Source of the DNA: Anaerolineaceae bacterium oral taxon 439
Lineage (GTDB): Bacteria; Chloroflexota; Anaerolineae; Anaerolineales; Anaerolineaceae
NCBI GenBank assembly: GCA_001717545.1
Contig: CP017039.1
Span: 248,001 to 312,000, forward strand
Length of the DNA stretch: 64,000 bases
Direction: 5' to 3'
This document shows, in pieces, positions 35,318-43,535 of the stretch; within the stretch, counting starts at the first letter, position 1, and each line of letters starts with the position of its first letter. The notes beneath the pieces are model-generated. The model saw only the letters and a list, made by a program, of their open reading frames with translations, searched no databases and was not told where the DNA came from. The position numbers and the translations under genes were made by a program.

Positions 35318-37519
35318 TTACTCCACAAGTTTTGCGTAAATTCCGTTTTTTTCCAAAAGCGCCTCATGGGTGCCCCATTCCGCGATCCTTCCGCCCGCAA
35401 GCACGACGATCATGTCACAGTCCCGGATTGCCGAAAGGCGGTGCGCCGCAAGGATGCAGGTGCACCCGCGCTTCTTCAGGTTCTCCATGATTTTCTTTTC
35501 GGAAATGGCATCAAGGGCGGCCGTCGCCTCGTCCAGAATGAGGATGGCCGGATCCCTGTATAATGCCCTCGCGATCTCAAGCCGTTGCCGCTGTCCTCCG
35601 GAAAGGTTTCCCCCGCCCTCGGTAAGCCGATGTTCCAGGCCATAGGGAAGCTTTCGGATCATTTCGTCCGCTTCCGCATCCCGGATCGCCTCCATAAGGC
35701 ATTCTTCGGAATAATCCTCGTTGAAAAACGTAAGGTTTTCCCGAACGCTCCCAGAGAAAAAGAAGGGACTCTGCCCCACCATGGCTATGCCCTCGGTCAG
35801 GATATCGCAGGGTATCGAGCGGATATCCATTCCATCGAAACGCACGGTCCCGCTCCAAGGCTCCAGGATGCCGGACAGGAGCTTCAGAGCAGTACTCTTT
35901 CCGCAGCCCGACCCGCCCACGATTGCCACCCTCATTCCCGGCGCGATTCCCATGGAGATTTCATTCAGGAGCGGTTTTCGGTTCCGGTTGTACCCGAAGA
36001 CCAGGTCCTTCACGTCCACACACCCGGAAAGAGGCCGGATCTTATGTCCTCGTTCCTCTTTTACATGATACCTCGGATCCTCTTTCGCATTCTCGACATC
36101 CTCTACCCTGGCAAGTCCCGCCTTCATGTCCTGTACGTCCCTCGACATGGAGATCAGTTCCTTCACGGGATTCATAAGGAATCCCAGGAGCATGGTGAAT
36201 GCCGTGAGCATACCGGTAGTAAAGTCGCCTTTTATAATTAAGATCGCACCGGCAGTCAGCACGGCAAGGTTCGTTATACCGAAAACCATGCCCGGAAGGG
36301 CAGAAAGGGTCTGGGATACCTGTCCCAGTCTCTGGTCGGACTGCGTGATTTCCGCATAGCCTCCGATCATCTCTGCGGCATACTCGCTCTCGATTCCGCT
36401 GGCCTTGATGGTGGAACTGATGGAAAATCCCGCGCAGAGCCTCGCGTTCAGATGCCCCGTGTCCTGTTTTAGCTTCAGGTTCATGGCGGCGACGGGACGC
36501 AGGATGAGAAAACTGGAAAGAATATTCAGTCCAATCCCTGCCGCCCCGATCAGCGACAGCAACGGGCTGTACCAGACCATCAGGAGAAAAAAGAATACCG
36601 ATTCCATGATATCCAGAAGCACGGAAGACAGCCCTCCGGCCAGGAACGCATGGACTTCATCATTATTGTCAAGCCTCGTGGACAGATCCCCGATATACCG
36701 CTGGGAAAAAAACGAAGTCTTAAGGCGAAGCATATGCTCTGCCAGACTGCATCCTGTGACGAGGGTGAGCTTCAGCTTCAGCTTCGCAAGAATCGTCTGC
36801 CGGATCCATGTAAAGAAGATCTGGAAAGCGTAGGAAAACCCTATGACAGCCAGGATCTTCGAAATCCAGAAAGCCGTCTCTTTCAAGAGGACATGATCCA
36901 CGAACATCTGGGTCATCACCGAAAGGGCAAGTCCGGCCAGGATCAGCAAAAGACCGGTCAGAAGCAGGGCCGTGACCGCCGGAACATTCAGGACCGCCCT
37001 CTTCCAGATAAAACGGAAGAAGGAATCCGGTTCGGATTCCCTGTGGAAGCCGTCCCCCGGAGCAAAATACAGCGCCACCCCGGTAAAGCTCCTCTCCAGA
37101 TCCTCCATGGAGATCTTCCTTCTACCGGATTTCGGATCGTTCAGGTAGGCGCAGTCTCCCCGGATGCCCTCCAGAACGACGAAATGGTTAAATTCCCAGT
37201 GGATGATGCATGGAAACGGCGTGTCCCTCAGGGCCTTCGCATTCTTTCTCCAGGCTTTGGCCGTAAGCCCGTAAAGCTCCCCCGCCCGGACTAAATCGGC
37301 CGCCGTGCTTCCGTCCCGGGAAACACCGCACTCGTCCCTCAGCGTCTCCATCGGTACCGGGCAGCGGTAATAACGCAGGATCATTGAAAGGCATGCCGCG
37401 CCGCACTCACAGGCCTCGATTTGGAAAACGGTGGGAACCCGCCTTCTGCGGCTCCCTTGAGAAAAGCCGAACCTGGTCTTTTTGTCATTTGCCGAATTTT
37501 TATCCGTTTCCCGCCGCAT
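35318..37519 (-). CDS. NHLM-type peptidase-containing ABC exporter (C39 peptidase)
   Basis: The 733-residue protein has an N-terminal C39 peptidase: catalytic Cys in EACECGAACLSMIL, His in HWEFNHFVVLEG and Asp in LNDPKSGRR. This domain cuts leaders after Gly-Gly, matching the VTGG end of the precursor leader. A six-helix membrane domain and an ABC domain follow (GGSGCGKSTALKLLSG; NLSGGQRQRLEIARAL; LILDEATAALD). It would mature and export the modified peptide. The first codon region is followed by a basic stretch (FSQGSRRRRVPTVFQIE), as in other C39 exporters. Confidence 0.94.
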   Translation of the reverse strand: MRRETDKNSANDKKTRFGFSQGSRRRRVPTVFQIEACECGAACLSMILRYYRCPVPMETLRDECGVSRDGSTAADLVRAGELYGLTAKAWRKNAKALRDTPFPCIIHWEFNHFVVLEGIRGDCAYLNDPKSGRRKISMEDLERSFTGVALYFAPGDGFHRESEPDSFFRFIWKRAVLNVPAVTALLLTGLLLILAGLALSVMTQMFVDHVLLKETAFWISKILAVIGFSYAFQIFFTWIRQTILAKLKLKLTLVTGCSLAEHMLRLKTSFFSQRYIGDLSTRLDNNDEVHAFLAGGLSSVLLDIMESVFFFLLMVWYSPLLSLIGAAGIGLNILSSFLILRPVAAMNLKLKQDTGHLNARLCAGFSISSTIKASGIESEYAAEMIGGYAEITQSDQRLGQVSQTLSALPGMVFGITNLAVLTAGAILIIKGDFTTGMLTAFTMLLGFLMNPVKELISMSRDVQDMKAGLARVEDVENAKEDPRYHVKEERGHKIRPLSGCVDVKDLVFGYNRNRKPLLNEISMGIAPGMRVAIVGGSGCGKSTALKLLSGILEPWSGTVRFDGMDIRSIPCDILTEGIAMVGQSPFFFSGSVRENLTFFNEDYSEECLMEAIRDAEADEMIRKLPYGLEHRLTEGGGNLSGGQRQRLEIARALYRDPAILILDEATAALDAISEKKIMENLKKRGCTCILAAHRLSAIRDCDMIVVLAGGRIAEWGTHEALLEKNGIYAKLVE

Positions 37520-37552
37520 CGCCCTTTTTGCTTCTCCTCAAAACTTCTCTCG

Positions 37553-38149
37553 TCAAAACTCCGGATAGAACACCTTGAGCGGTTGCTGGACGGATGTTAC
37601 GATAGACACCGAGGCCCATGTCCCGTCCTTTACGTTTACTGACTTTCCGCGTTCATTGTTCCAGAAATACCCGTTTTCGGACGATTCATCTTCCTCAAGC
37701 TTCAGGACTACCAGCACCACCGGTCCTCTCTGGGTAAACATGCTTGTCATCAGGTCATCACCCAGAAGGCTTTGCATCTCGGAAACGGATGATACATACG
37801 GATCCACCCAAGTCACCTCAGCATCCATATGCCCGTATTGCTGCTGGTCATAGCCGGACAGGGATACGCTTGCGCGCATTCCGGGATCAATCTTCTTCCC
37901 GGCGGAGATGGGCATGAAGCACAGGATTTCCCCATACGAGGCAGCGCCCGGATGGTACAGCCCCGTGGCGGAAGACGTGATGGTGATCACTCCCAGGAAA
38001 ACCCAGCAGAGGATGGCTGCGGCGATGATGAGTCCTCCGGCCAGCGCCAGAGAATACCTGCGCGGCACTACCCGGATCATCTGTTCCATGCGGTCTGCAT
38101 CATTCTCTTCGGGTTTATTCTCCCTGATGAATATCTTCTTCTCTCCCAT
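37553..38149 (-). CDS. Short HlyD-family export accessory protein
   Basis: The 198-residue protein starts at the ATG at 38149 (GGAGGAAG upstream). One membrane helix (LALAGGLIIAAAILCWVFLG) is followed by a short periplasmic/extracytoplasmic beta region (LSGYDQQQYGHMDAEVTWVDPY). The position before the C39 exporter and the layout fit the NHLM secretion protein, but that protein is normally about twice as long; the helical hairpin and lipoyl half-motifs appear to be missing. In a cell with no outer-membrane TolC partner a shortened adaptor would make sense. This is inference. Confidence 0.72.
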   Translation of the reverse strand: MGEKKIFIRENKPEENDADRMEQMIRVVPRRYSLALAGGLIIAAAILCWVFLGVITITSSATGLYHPGAASYGEILCFMPISAGKKIDPGMRASVSLSGYDQQQYGHMDAEVTWVDPYVSSVSEMQSLLGDDLMTSMFTQRGPVVLVVLKLEEDESSENGYFWNNERGKSVNVKDGTWASVSIVTSVQQPLKVFYPEF

Positions 38150-38212
38150 TACGCTTCCTCCTCCCAGGCGGCTCTGCCGCTGTACCACCTTGGCAGCGAC
38201 AAAAACAGGATT

Positions 38213-39559
38213 TCATCCTTCATCCGGATCACGTACCGCCTTCCCGGAGAGAGTTATGAACCCTTTCTCAAACAATGTCTCCATGGCTCCCAGCAACCGT
38301 CCGGCCGCCAGAACGTTCACCTCGCCGGACGCGACCGCCTCGGAAACCGATATGCCGTCTCCCTGAAGGTGGAGAAGCATCGCTTCCATGTTGGAATCAA
38401 TGCGGAGTCTGATTCCGCCTGCTTTTCCAATGAGGAGCCCGTTTACCGCATCCTCGCGGCTAAAGAGGACGCGCGGCGTCAGGCGCAGCCTTGTATCCGC
38501 ATGGATCCGGTCAATCGCCCACTTTTCGATTAGAAACGATGCCTTTTCACGGAAGTCCTCCGCCGAGCGGAAGCTAAGCGTTTCAAACGTCTGAACGCCC
38601 GTCGGGTACTCCGGGGAGGGATTGACCGGCTCCATGAAGGAGACCTCCCTGTCGGGAAGCCGAACCATGAGCCCGGCAATACAGGAAATCGGATACCGGA
38701 TTCCCTCTTTCCCAACCATCCTTCCCGATGCGGAATATCGGTTGACAGATTCGGGATTGTTTGCGATAAGTTCGATATCCTCCAGCTCCTCAGCGGTATA
38801 CATCCGCATCAACCGGTAAAACTCCTTCAGGGAACAGACCGATATTCGCATGCCCGCTTCACGCAGCCCATCTTCGCCAAGAAACGACAAAAGTGCCCTG
38901 AATCTTTCCGGCTCCCTTAGCGCAGCGGCGGTCGTTGTCTGGGGAACGGTCCCCAGGATCTCGCGGTAACCCGCCATGAAGCGCTCATAATCCGGGTTGT
39001 CGAACGGCTCCGTAGCAAAATAACAAGGTCCCATGCCGGCCGCAGGGCCTATAATTTCCAAAACCGCGGCAAGTATGCCGTGCCAAAGGAGGCGGTTTTC
39101 TTCATAACGGGCGACGCCAGCCAGCCGGGACGCGGCAAGGCCGCAAAAAGGACACTGAACACTGCAGCCTTTTGAAAGTTCGAAGGCCACGGGATAATAC
39201 AGGACATTGTCGTGGCCGCAAAATTCCCGGTTCGTGAGGAAGATGCGGTTTCGCACAATGTTTATATAGCGGTACATCTTTTCCGAGGCAAATTGCTCAC
39301 GGGAAGCCCTCTGCCGGATCAGTTTTTCCACCGCCAGTACCCGGTCCCGGTATAACGCAAGATACGGGTTCTTCTCCCAGCTCTGCGTACAAAGACCGTC
39401 CAGCATAACGAGAGCCTCATCGGTTCTCACCACATCCTCGCCGACTCCGATCTCCCGGAGGGTTTCAGAAGGATCATCCCGCAGCCTTGTCGGAAATTGC
39501 AACGGATCCGCACTGCAGCATTCATAAAGTCTTTTCAGGGCGCTGTACCTTCTATCCAT
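38213..39559 (-). CDS. PoyD-like radical SAM peptide epimerase
   Basis: The 448-residue enzyme has the radical SAM site CSVQCPFCGLA inside FELSKGCSVQCPFC, then ATEPFDNPDYERFM, the PQTTTAAALREPERFRALL block, and ELIANNPESVNRYSASGR. This order matches the PoyD family of RiPP maturation epimerases, which turn L- into D-residues in proteusin cores. The C-terminal ~90 residues look like a winged-helix peptide-binding module (LRIDSNMEAMLLHLQGDG). It is the first biosynthetic gene of the locus. The start at 39559 is in frame with an upstream TTG at 39586. Confidence 0.88.
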   Translation of the reverse strand: MDRRYSALKRLYECCSADPLQFPTRLRDDPSETLREIGVGEDVVRTDEALVMLDGLCTQSWEKNPYLALYRDRVLAVEKLIRQRASREQFASEKMYRYINIVRNRIFLTNREFCGHDNVLYYPVAFELSKGCSVQCPFCGLAASRLAGVARYEENRLLWHGILAAVLEIIGPAAGMGPCYFATEPFDNPDYERFMAGYREILGTVPQTTTAAALREPERFRALLSFLGEDGLREAGMRISVCSLKEFYRLMRMYTAEELEDIELIANNPESVNRYSASGRMVGKEGIRYPISCIAGLMVRLPDREVSFMEPVNPSPEYPTGVQTFETLSFRSAEDFREKASFLIEKWAIDRIHADTRLRLTPRVLFSREDAVNGLLIGKAGGIRLRIDSNMEAMLLHLQGDGISVSEAVASGEVNVLAAGRLLGAMETLFEKGFITLSGKAVRDPDEG

Positions 39560-39640
39560 GCCCTCCTCTACCCTTTTACATCTCAAGGTTTCCGGCTACC
39601 ATACTTATCTCCTTACAATGACCGAATCTGTTCATTCTAT

Positions 39641-40156
39641 TTATTCGTTTTTTATAGAATCTATCGCTGTTGCAAGCACGATCATATTCAGTCCGGTTTC
39701 AATCAAATAGATACCGATCAGCATGCCAATTGCAAATACAGATACCATAGGATGAGCAAACGAGTAGATACCAAGGATAAGACCCAGGATACCCAGTATC
39801 AGGCCCCAATACCATCCTTTCTTATATGGCTTTGCTTTAATAGAGACATAAATAGAGACGGCGCCCTGAGCCATAAACCATGCCGCAACAAGATAAAGGA
39901 TCACAGCGTCAAAAGCCAGAGTTGTTCCCGGTCTGAAAAACGCAATGATTCCGATGATGATTGCAGGTATATGCACGACCAGTTCTATTGCCTGAGCCCT
40001 TTTACGTATCACATTAGCAATTCCAATAATTCCATATACAAATAGCAGGATCGCGATAAAATAACCGGTCTCCAGAAAAGCTGCGGCAGGATGAAACAGA
40101 CACCGAAAGCCGCCAAACATCAACAAAATTCCCAAAATCACAGACAGAATCAACAT
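39641..40156 (-). CDS. DUF308/HdeD-type membrane protein
   Basis: The 171-residue protein has six hydrophobic helices arranged as pairs, with a central AWFMAQGAVSIYVSI segment and Gly-rich helices (GLILGILGLILGIYSF) typical of DUF308/HdeD. HdeD proteins are linked to acid stress in enterics, but the biochemical role is unknown. It sits between the RiPP genes and the two-component system on the same strand, with more AT-rich composition than the host genes. A self-protection role is possible but unsupported. Confidence 0.82.
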   Translation of the reverse strand: MLILSVILGILLMFGGFRCLFHPAAAFLETGYFIAILLFVYGIIGIANVIRKRAQAIELVVHIPAIIIGIIAFFRPGTTLAFDAVILYLVAAWFMAQGAVSIYVSIKAKPYKKGWYWGLILGILGLILGIYSFAHPMVSVFAIGMLIGIYLIETGLNMIVLATAIDSIKNE

Positions 40157-40206
40157 TATTTTTATCTCCTTAGATTTAACTTTCTTAAATTTACACGTTC
40201 ACGCCA

Positions 40207-40430
40207 TCATAAAGAACAGGGTATCCCAATCCTCATGGAGGAACCCGATACATCAATGTCTGCTGCATTGACCCCTGTTTCTTCAATAGCCTGCTCTGCG
40301 GCTACTTCCGCTTTTTTCCTGTGCACCCTCATCAAATCCGCAGGCTGCCACAGGAAAAGAAATCGCCGTCATCGTCAGCAATCCCAGAGCTGTTCCGACG
40401 ATATATTTTCTCCCTTTTTGTTCTCCTTTC
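40207..40430 (-). pseudogene. Broken small lipoprotein gene
   Basis: The minus strand after AAAGGAG (about 40423-40430) reads GRKYIVGTALGLLTMTAISF, then a lipobox VAAC and GFDEGAQEK. That frame stops at ...SRRAGY. A one-base shift continues as AEVAAEQAIEETGVNAADID and ends at a TGA at 40207-40209. This resembles a lipoprotein with a PepSY-like repeat interrupted by a frameshift, and no good start codon remains in the first frame. It lies between the HdeD-type gene and the sensor kinase. Family assignment is weak. Confidence 0.45.
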
Positions 40431-40616
40431 CTGTAATTTCTTCACAGCAAAAAAGACAGCCGTAAAGAAAAGATATTATGTACGAAACAGTGATTTTTTG
40501 ATTACCGCCAATCGTCATCCCAATACCAGTCATCTGCAACCCAGTTAATTAAACATAAAATCTCAGGCCGTTTCAATAAAACAGGCACGAGATGCAGTCA
40601 AAGCGGCACGAGATGC

Positions 40617-41930
40617 CTAGTATAACGGAATGGCTATATTCGCAAGAAACTCTTTCCCCTCATTGGAAAATTCGGCTGTTCCGCCATATGATGATACGAT
40701 CGTCGCTATGGATGAAAGGCCGAGTCCGGTATGGTTTCTTCCGACGGAAAAATATGCCCCGTTTCTCATATCCACATGCCCGTCAAAACTGTTGGTCGAG
40801 ACAATGTAAAGCCACCCGCCTCTCCCGGTTACGGTCAGCTGGATAAAGTGTTCCTTTGCATCGGATTTTTTGCATGCGTTTACCGCGTTTTCCATAAGGT
40901 TTCCTATGATACTGCACAGATCCACATCGGAAATATTCAGGTTTTCTGAAAGCGTAACAGCGAAATCAAAAACCGTTTCCGAAGCCCTCGCGCTTTCGGC
41001 GTAATAGTTAAGGATCGCATTTACCGCCCTGTTTTCACAGAAATCCCTTATTTCATTTTCGGGAAAAGACTCCATATAGGCCTTAAGGTAACCGCGTATT
41101 TCATCCGCATCGCCGCTCTTCGCCATATTATAAAGAGTACGGACAGTCTGTCTGAAATCATGGCGGGCCCTGGCAGTTTCATCCATATATTTTTGAACGG
41201 TCTGGTATTGTATTTCCTGCATTTCAAGAATTTTCAGCCGCTGCTCCGCTTTTGCCGCGTCCAGTATGCCTTTCGCGATCAGATAAAACGTAATGTTCGA
41301 CAGCACCCATGCAAAAAACATCGCTGTAAGGGAAAACGCGGCCACCCAGCCTATCCGGTTCACGTGGAGCGTCTCATATTTCAATGGCCGGATGAACACA
41401 TTTATAAGAAGGATGCACATGGAAAACGGAACCGTCATGCACCATACTTTAGGCAGATCCAGTTCATCCATGAGAGTGCTGCCATACTTGTAAAAAAATA
41501 TCGCAAGCACCGCGGTCAAGATCACTCCCGCCGCCAGCTGAAAAAGGATATAGTCTGAAGTAGAGGAGTTGATTCCAAGCCGGGGATGACGCGCGGCGTC
41601 AAAGCACGCGGCAGAATTTGAAATTATGGCATACAGGGCGCACATATTCATGAACGCCGCAAGAGCCTTGCTGATATGGGCATTTATGCACATAACATAG
41701 ATGACAAAGCATATCATAATGACAGCGAAAAACATGATGTTTCCATCTATGGCGAAACGGACGGTGATCCAGGAACCGATCATGCTCAACAGGGCATATG
41801 CCGGGAAAAACCTTAGAAAGACGGAGCCTTTAGGATATTTCATCTGATTTCTCATCGGGAGAATACAGAGCAATGCCGCGGGTATTATTATGATGTAGGA
41901 AAGCAGTTCATTTAAAAATAAATCCATCAT
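40617..41930 (-). CDS. Agr-type GHKL sensor histidine kinase
   Basis: The 437-residue protein starts at the ATG at 41930, whose ATGA overlaps the response regulator stop; a longer frame to 41990 is inside that gene. About six N-terminal membrane helices are followed by ARARHDFRQTVRTLYNM (phospho-acceptor His) and a GHKL ATPase with NLMENAVNACKK (N box) and GLGLSSIATIVSSYGG (G box). This is the AgrC class, which senses small secreted peptides. It is transcribed after the response regulator and upstream of the RiPP genes on the same strand, so quorum control of the peptide locus is plausible. Confidence 0.9.
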   Translation of the reverse strand: MMDLFLNELLSYIIIIPAALLCILPMRNQMKYPKGSVFLRFFPAYALLSMIGSWITVRFAIDGNIMFFAVIMICFVIYVMCINAHISKALAAFMNMCALYAIISNSAACFDAARHPRLGINSSTSDYILFQLAAGVILTAVLAIFFYKYGSTLMDELDLPKVWCMTVPFSMCILLINVFIRPLKYETLHVNRIGWVAAFSLTAMFFAWVLSNITFYLIAKGILDAAKAEQRLKILEMQEIQYQTVQKYMDETARARHDFRQTVRTLYNMAKSGDADEIRGYLKAYMESFPENEIRDFCENRAVNAILNYYAESARASETVFDFAVTLSENLNISDVDLCSIIGNLMENAVNACKKSDAKEHFIQLTVTGRGGWLYIVSTNSFDGHVDMRNGAYFSVGRNHTGLGLSSIATIVSSYGGTAEFSNEGKEFLANIAIPLY

Positions 41931-42679
41931 CCGTGTTTTCTTCTTTCCCTCGCCTCGTTTCTCAGCGTGGTAAAAATATGGTTTTTCCATGTCTCAATCA
42001 GCTGCTCCTGTTTCATCAGGCTGCAGGGAAAGATCTTCCCATAGATCTTTACGGCTCCTCCCTCTATGCCCTGAATGTAATCCATGTTCACACATACTCC
42101 CCGAATGATGAGAAGAAACCGGCTGTCCTTAAAAAGTTCCCCGGATACAGAAGCAAAGGAACGGCGCTGTCTATATACATAATTATCCTTATCAAGGATT
42201 TCGATATTATGAGCCGAAGCTGTAACGGAAACAATATCAGCATAAGGCAGGAGCAATTCCTTCCTGCCGCAGGAAAGCTTAAGGCAGGGCGAAGGGACTG
42301 ATATTTTCCGACATATGTCGTCCATCACCCTGTATATTTTATCCGGAGCAGCGGGCTTTTCAATATAATCAAAAGCATGGGTGTGAAAAGCCTTTAAATA
42401 ATGTTCTCTGCTCGTGGTGAGAAAAACCATGAACGTATCCTTGTCCTTCCCCCTGATATTTTCTGCCGCCGTCACTCCATCCGTCCCATCCATATAGATG
42501 TCGAGAAAGATCACAGTGTAGCGCAGCGGCCAATAGCCTTTTAGCAGTTCCTGCGCACTTTCAAACGGATGGATGCGTATGTCCATCCCGTTTACCGCGG
42601 CGTATTCCTTTAATATAGATGACAATGCGTCCCTGTCGCCCACACTATCATCAGCTATGGCGATGTTCATTCTTATCAC
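41927..42679 (-). CDS. LytTR-family response regulator
   Basis: The 250-residue protein has a receiver domain with IAIADDSVGDRDAL, the phospho-acceptor Asp in FLDIYMDG and DYIEKPAA, then a C-terminal LytTR DNA-binding domain (YRQRRSFASVSGELF, RGVCVNMDYIQGIEGG). It is the AgrA class. The start may be the GTG at 42679 (AAGGA 4 nt upstream) or the ATG at 42670. It overlaps the kinase by 4 bases. LytTR regulators bind pairs of ~9-base direct repeats; I could not identify such repeats near the RiPP genes. Confidence 0.9.
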   Translation of the reverse strand: MIRMNIAIADDSVGDRDALSSILKEYAAVNGMDIRIHPFESAQELLKGYWPLRYTVIFLDIYMDGTDGVTAAENIRGKDKDTFMVFLTTSREHYLKAFHTHAFDYIEKPAAPDKIYRVMDDICRKISVPSPCLKLSCGRKELLLPYADIVSVTASAHNIEILDKDNYVYRQRRSFASVSGELFKDSRFLLIIRGVCVNMDYIQGIEGGAVKIYGKIFPCSLMKQEQLIETWKNHIFTTLRNEARERRKHG

Positions 42680-42766
42680 AAGTTCCTTTCAGATTTTAGC
42701 CGCCTTTTCGATTGGACTTGTATCATTAAAAACAGAGTCGATAAACGCACCCATCAGGCGCTGCAA

Positions 42767-43061
42767 TTAAATGTATATGCTCTCATCTGATTGCAGAAGT
42801 ATCGGAAGGACGGCTCCCACCGTTCCAAGCGCCGGACAAATACAGCCATTTACAACAAGTACGATCTTCTTAACTCTCATTTTCCTTTTCAAGTCTGCGT
42901 TTTCTTTTTCTACTTTATTATAAGATATCTCAAGAAATCCGACCGCCTTCCATAGACAGGAATTCATCTGCGATCCGCATTGTGGATTCTCTGTGAGATA
43001 CCAACAGGACCGGCATTTGAAAGCCTTATATTTCAAGCCCTGATTTACTTCTACTTCGTAA
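42767..43061 (-). pseudogene. 5'-truncated gene at the island's right border; small Cys peptide frame
   Basis: On the minus strand an open frame comes out of the repeat junction at 43061 and reads IYEVEVNQGLKYKAFKCRSC, with CxxC pairs, and ends after a hydrophobic segment VNGCICPALGTVGAVLPILL at 42767. The only starts are a TTG at 43036 and internal ATGs (one at 42880). The gene seems cut by the duplicated ATPase segment. The last 37 residues (MRVKKIVLVV..) could alternatively be a stand-alone small peptide next to an Agr-type system. No family recognised. Confidence 0.5.
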
Positions 43062-43406
43062 ATGGAGAATATTATTTTTAACGAGCTCCGATACCGTGGG
43101 TTTTCGGTCGACGTCGGCGTCGTCGAAGTCAGCGAGAAAAGCGAAAGCAGCGGCTATCGCAGGCAGCAGACGGAAATCGACTTCGTCGCGAACCGCGGGA
43201 ACCAACGGTATTACCTGCAATCGGCGTTCACGCTCCGGACGGAAGAAAAAAAGAATCAGGAAAAACGACCGCTCCTGAACGTCAGGGACTCGTTCCGGAA
43301 AATCCTGATCGTACGGGACCCGATCCTGCTCCGGAGAGACGAAAACGGGCTGGTCACGATGGGGATTAAGGAATTCCTGAGCGACGAAGCCAGCCTCGAT
43401 CGATAA
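43062..43406 (+). pseudogene. Duplicated C-terminal fragment of the DUF4143 ATPase
   Basis: The frame from the ATG at 43062 gives 114 residues nearly identical to the end of the ATPase at 28831-30090 (same TEIDFVAN and ..MGIKEFLSDE.. ends; differences at a handful of positions). The ATPase core with the P-loop is absent, so this cannot act as an ATPase. It is the right arm of the direct repeat around the RiPP island. Confidence 0.9.
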
Positions 43407-43492
43407 CCGCGCGATTTCCCTCCGCAGCCAGAAAAAGCCGGCCATTTCCCGGATTCAACGAAGTTTAACGCCCGACTCAGAAATCAAGCGCC
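43062..43492 (+). repeat. Right copy of the ~430-bp direct repeat
   Basis: Matches 29746-30174 in the same orientation, about 97% identical in the coding part and continuing ~85 bases past the stop, including a CCAGAAAAAGCCGGCCAT stretch, then diverging after AAATCAAGCGC. The left edge is sharp: identity begins exactly at ATGGAGAATATT. Confidence 0.92.
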
Positions 43493-43535
43493 TCATTTTA
43501 TTTAAATCTAAGTAAAATAGGAATAGAGGAAACGC

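Noticed and set aside
40560..40616. Repeated GGCACGAGATGC element as a LytTR binding pair
   Set aside because: Two 12-base copies exist just past the sensor kinase stop, but they do not match the known LytTR site pattern and sit downstream and not upstream of a gene start.
42767..42880. Stand-alone AgrD-like autoinducing peptide gene
   Set aside because: The frame continues upstream into a larger truncated gene, the ATG has poor ribosome spacing, and no AgrB protease gene is present; kept only as a possibility.
30175..43061. Island as a prophage or integrative conjugative element
   Set aside because: No integrase, phage structural, relaxase or type IV secretion genes are seen inside; the borders are ATPase gene repeats and not a tRNA end.
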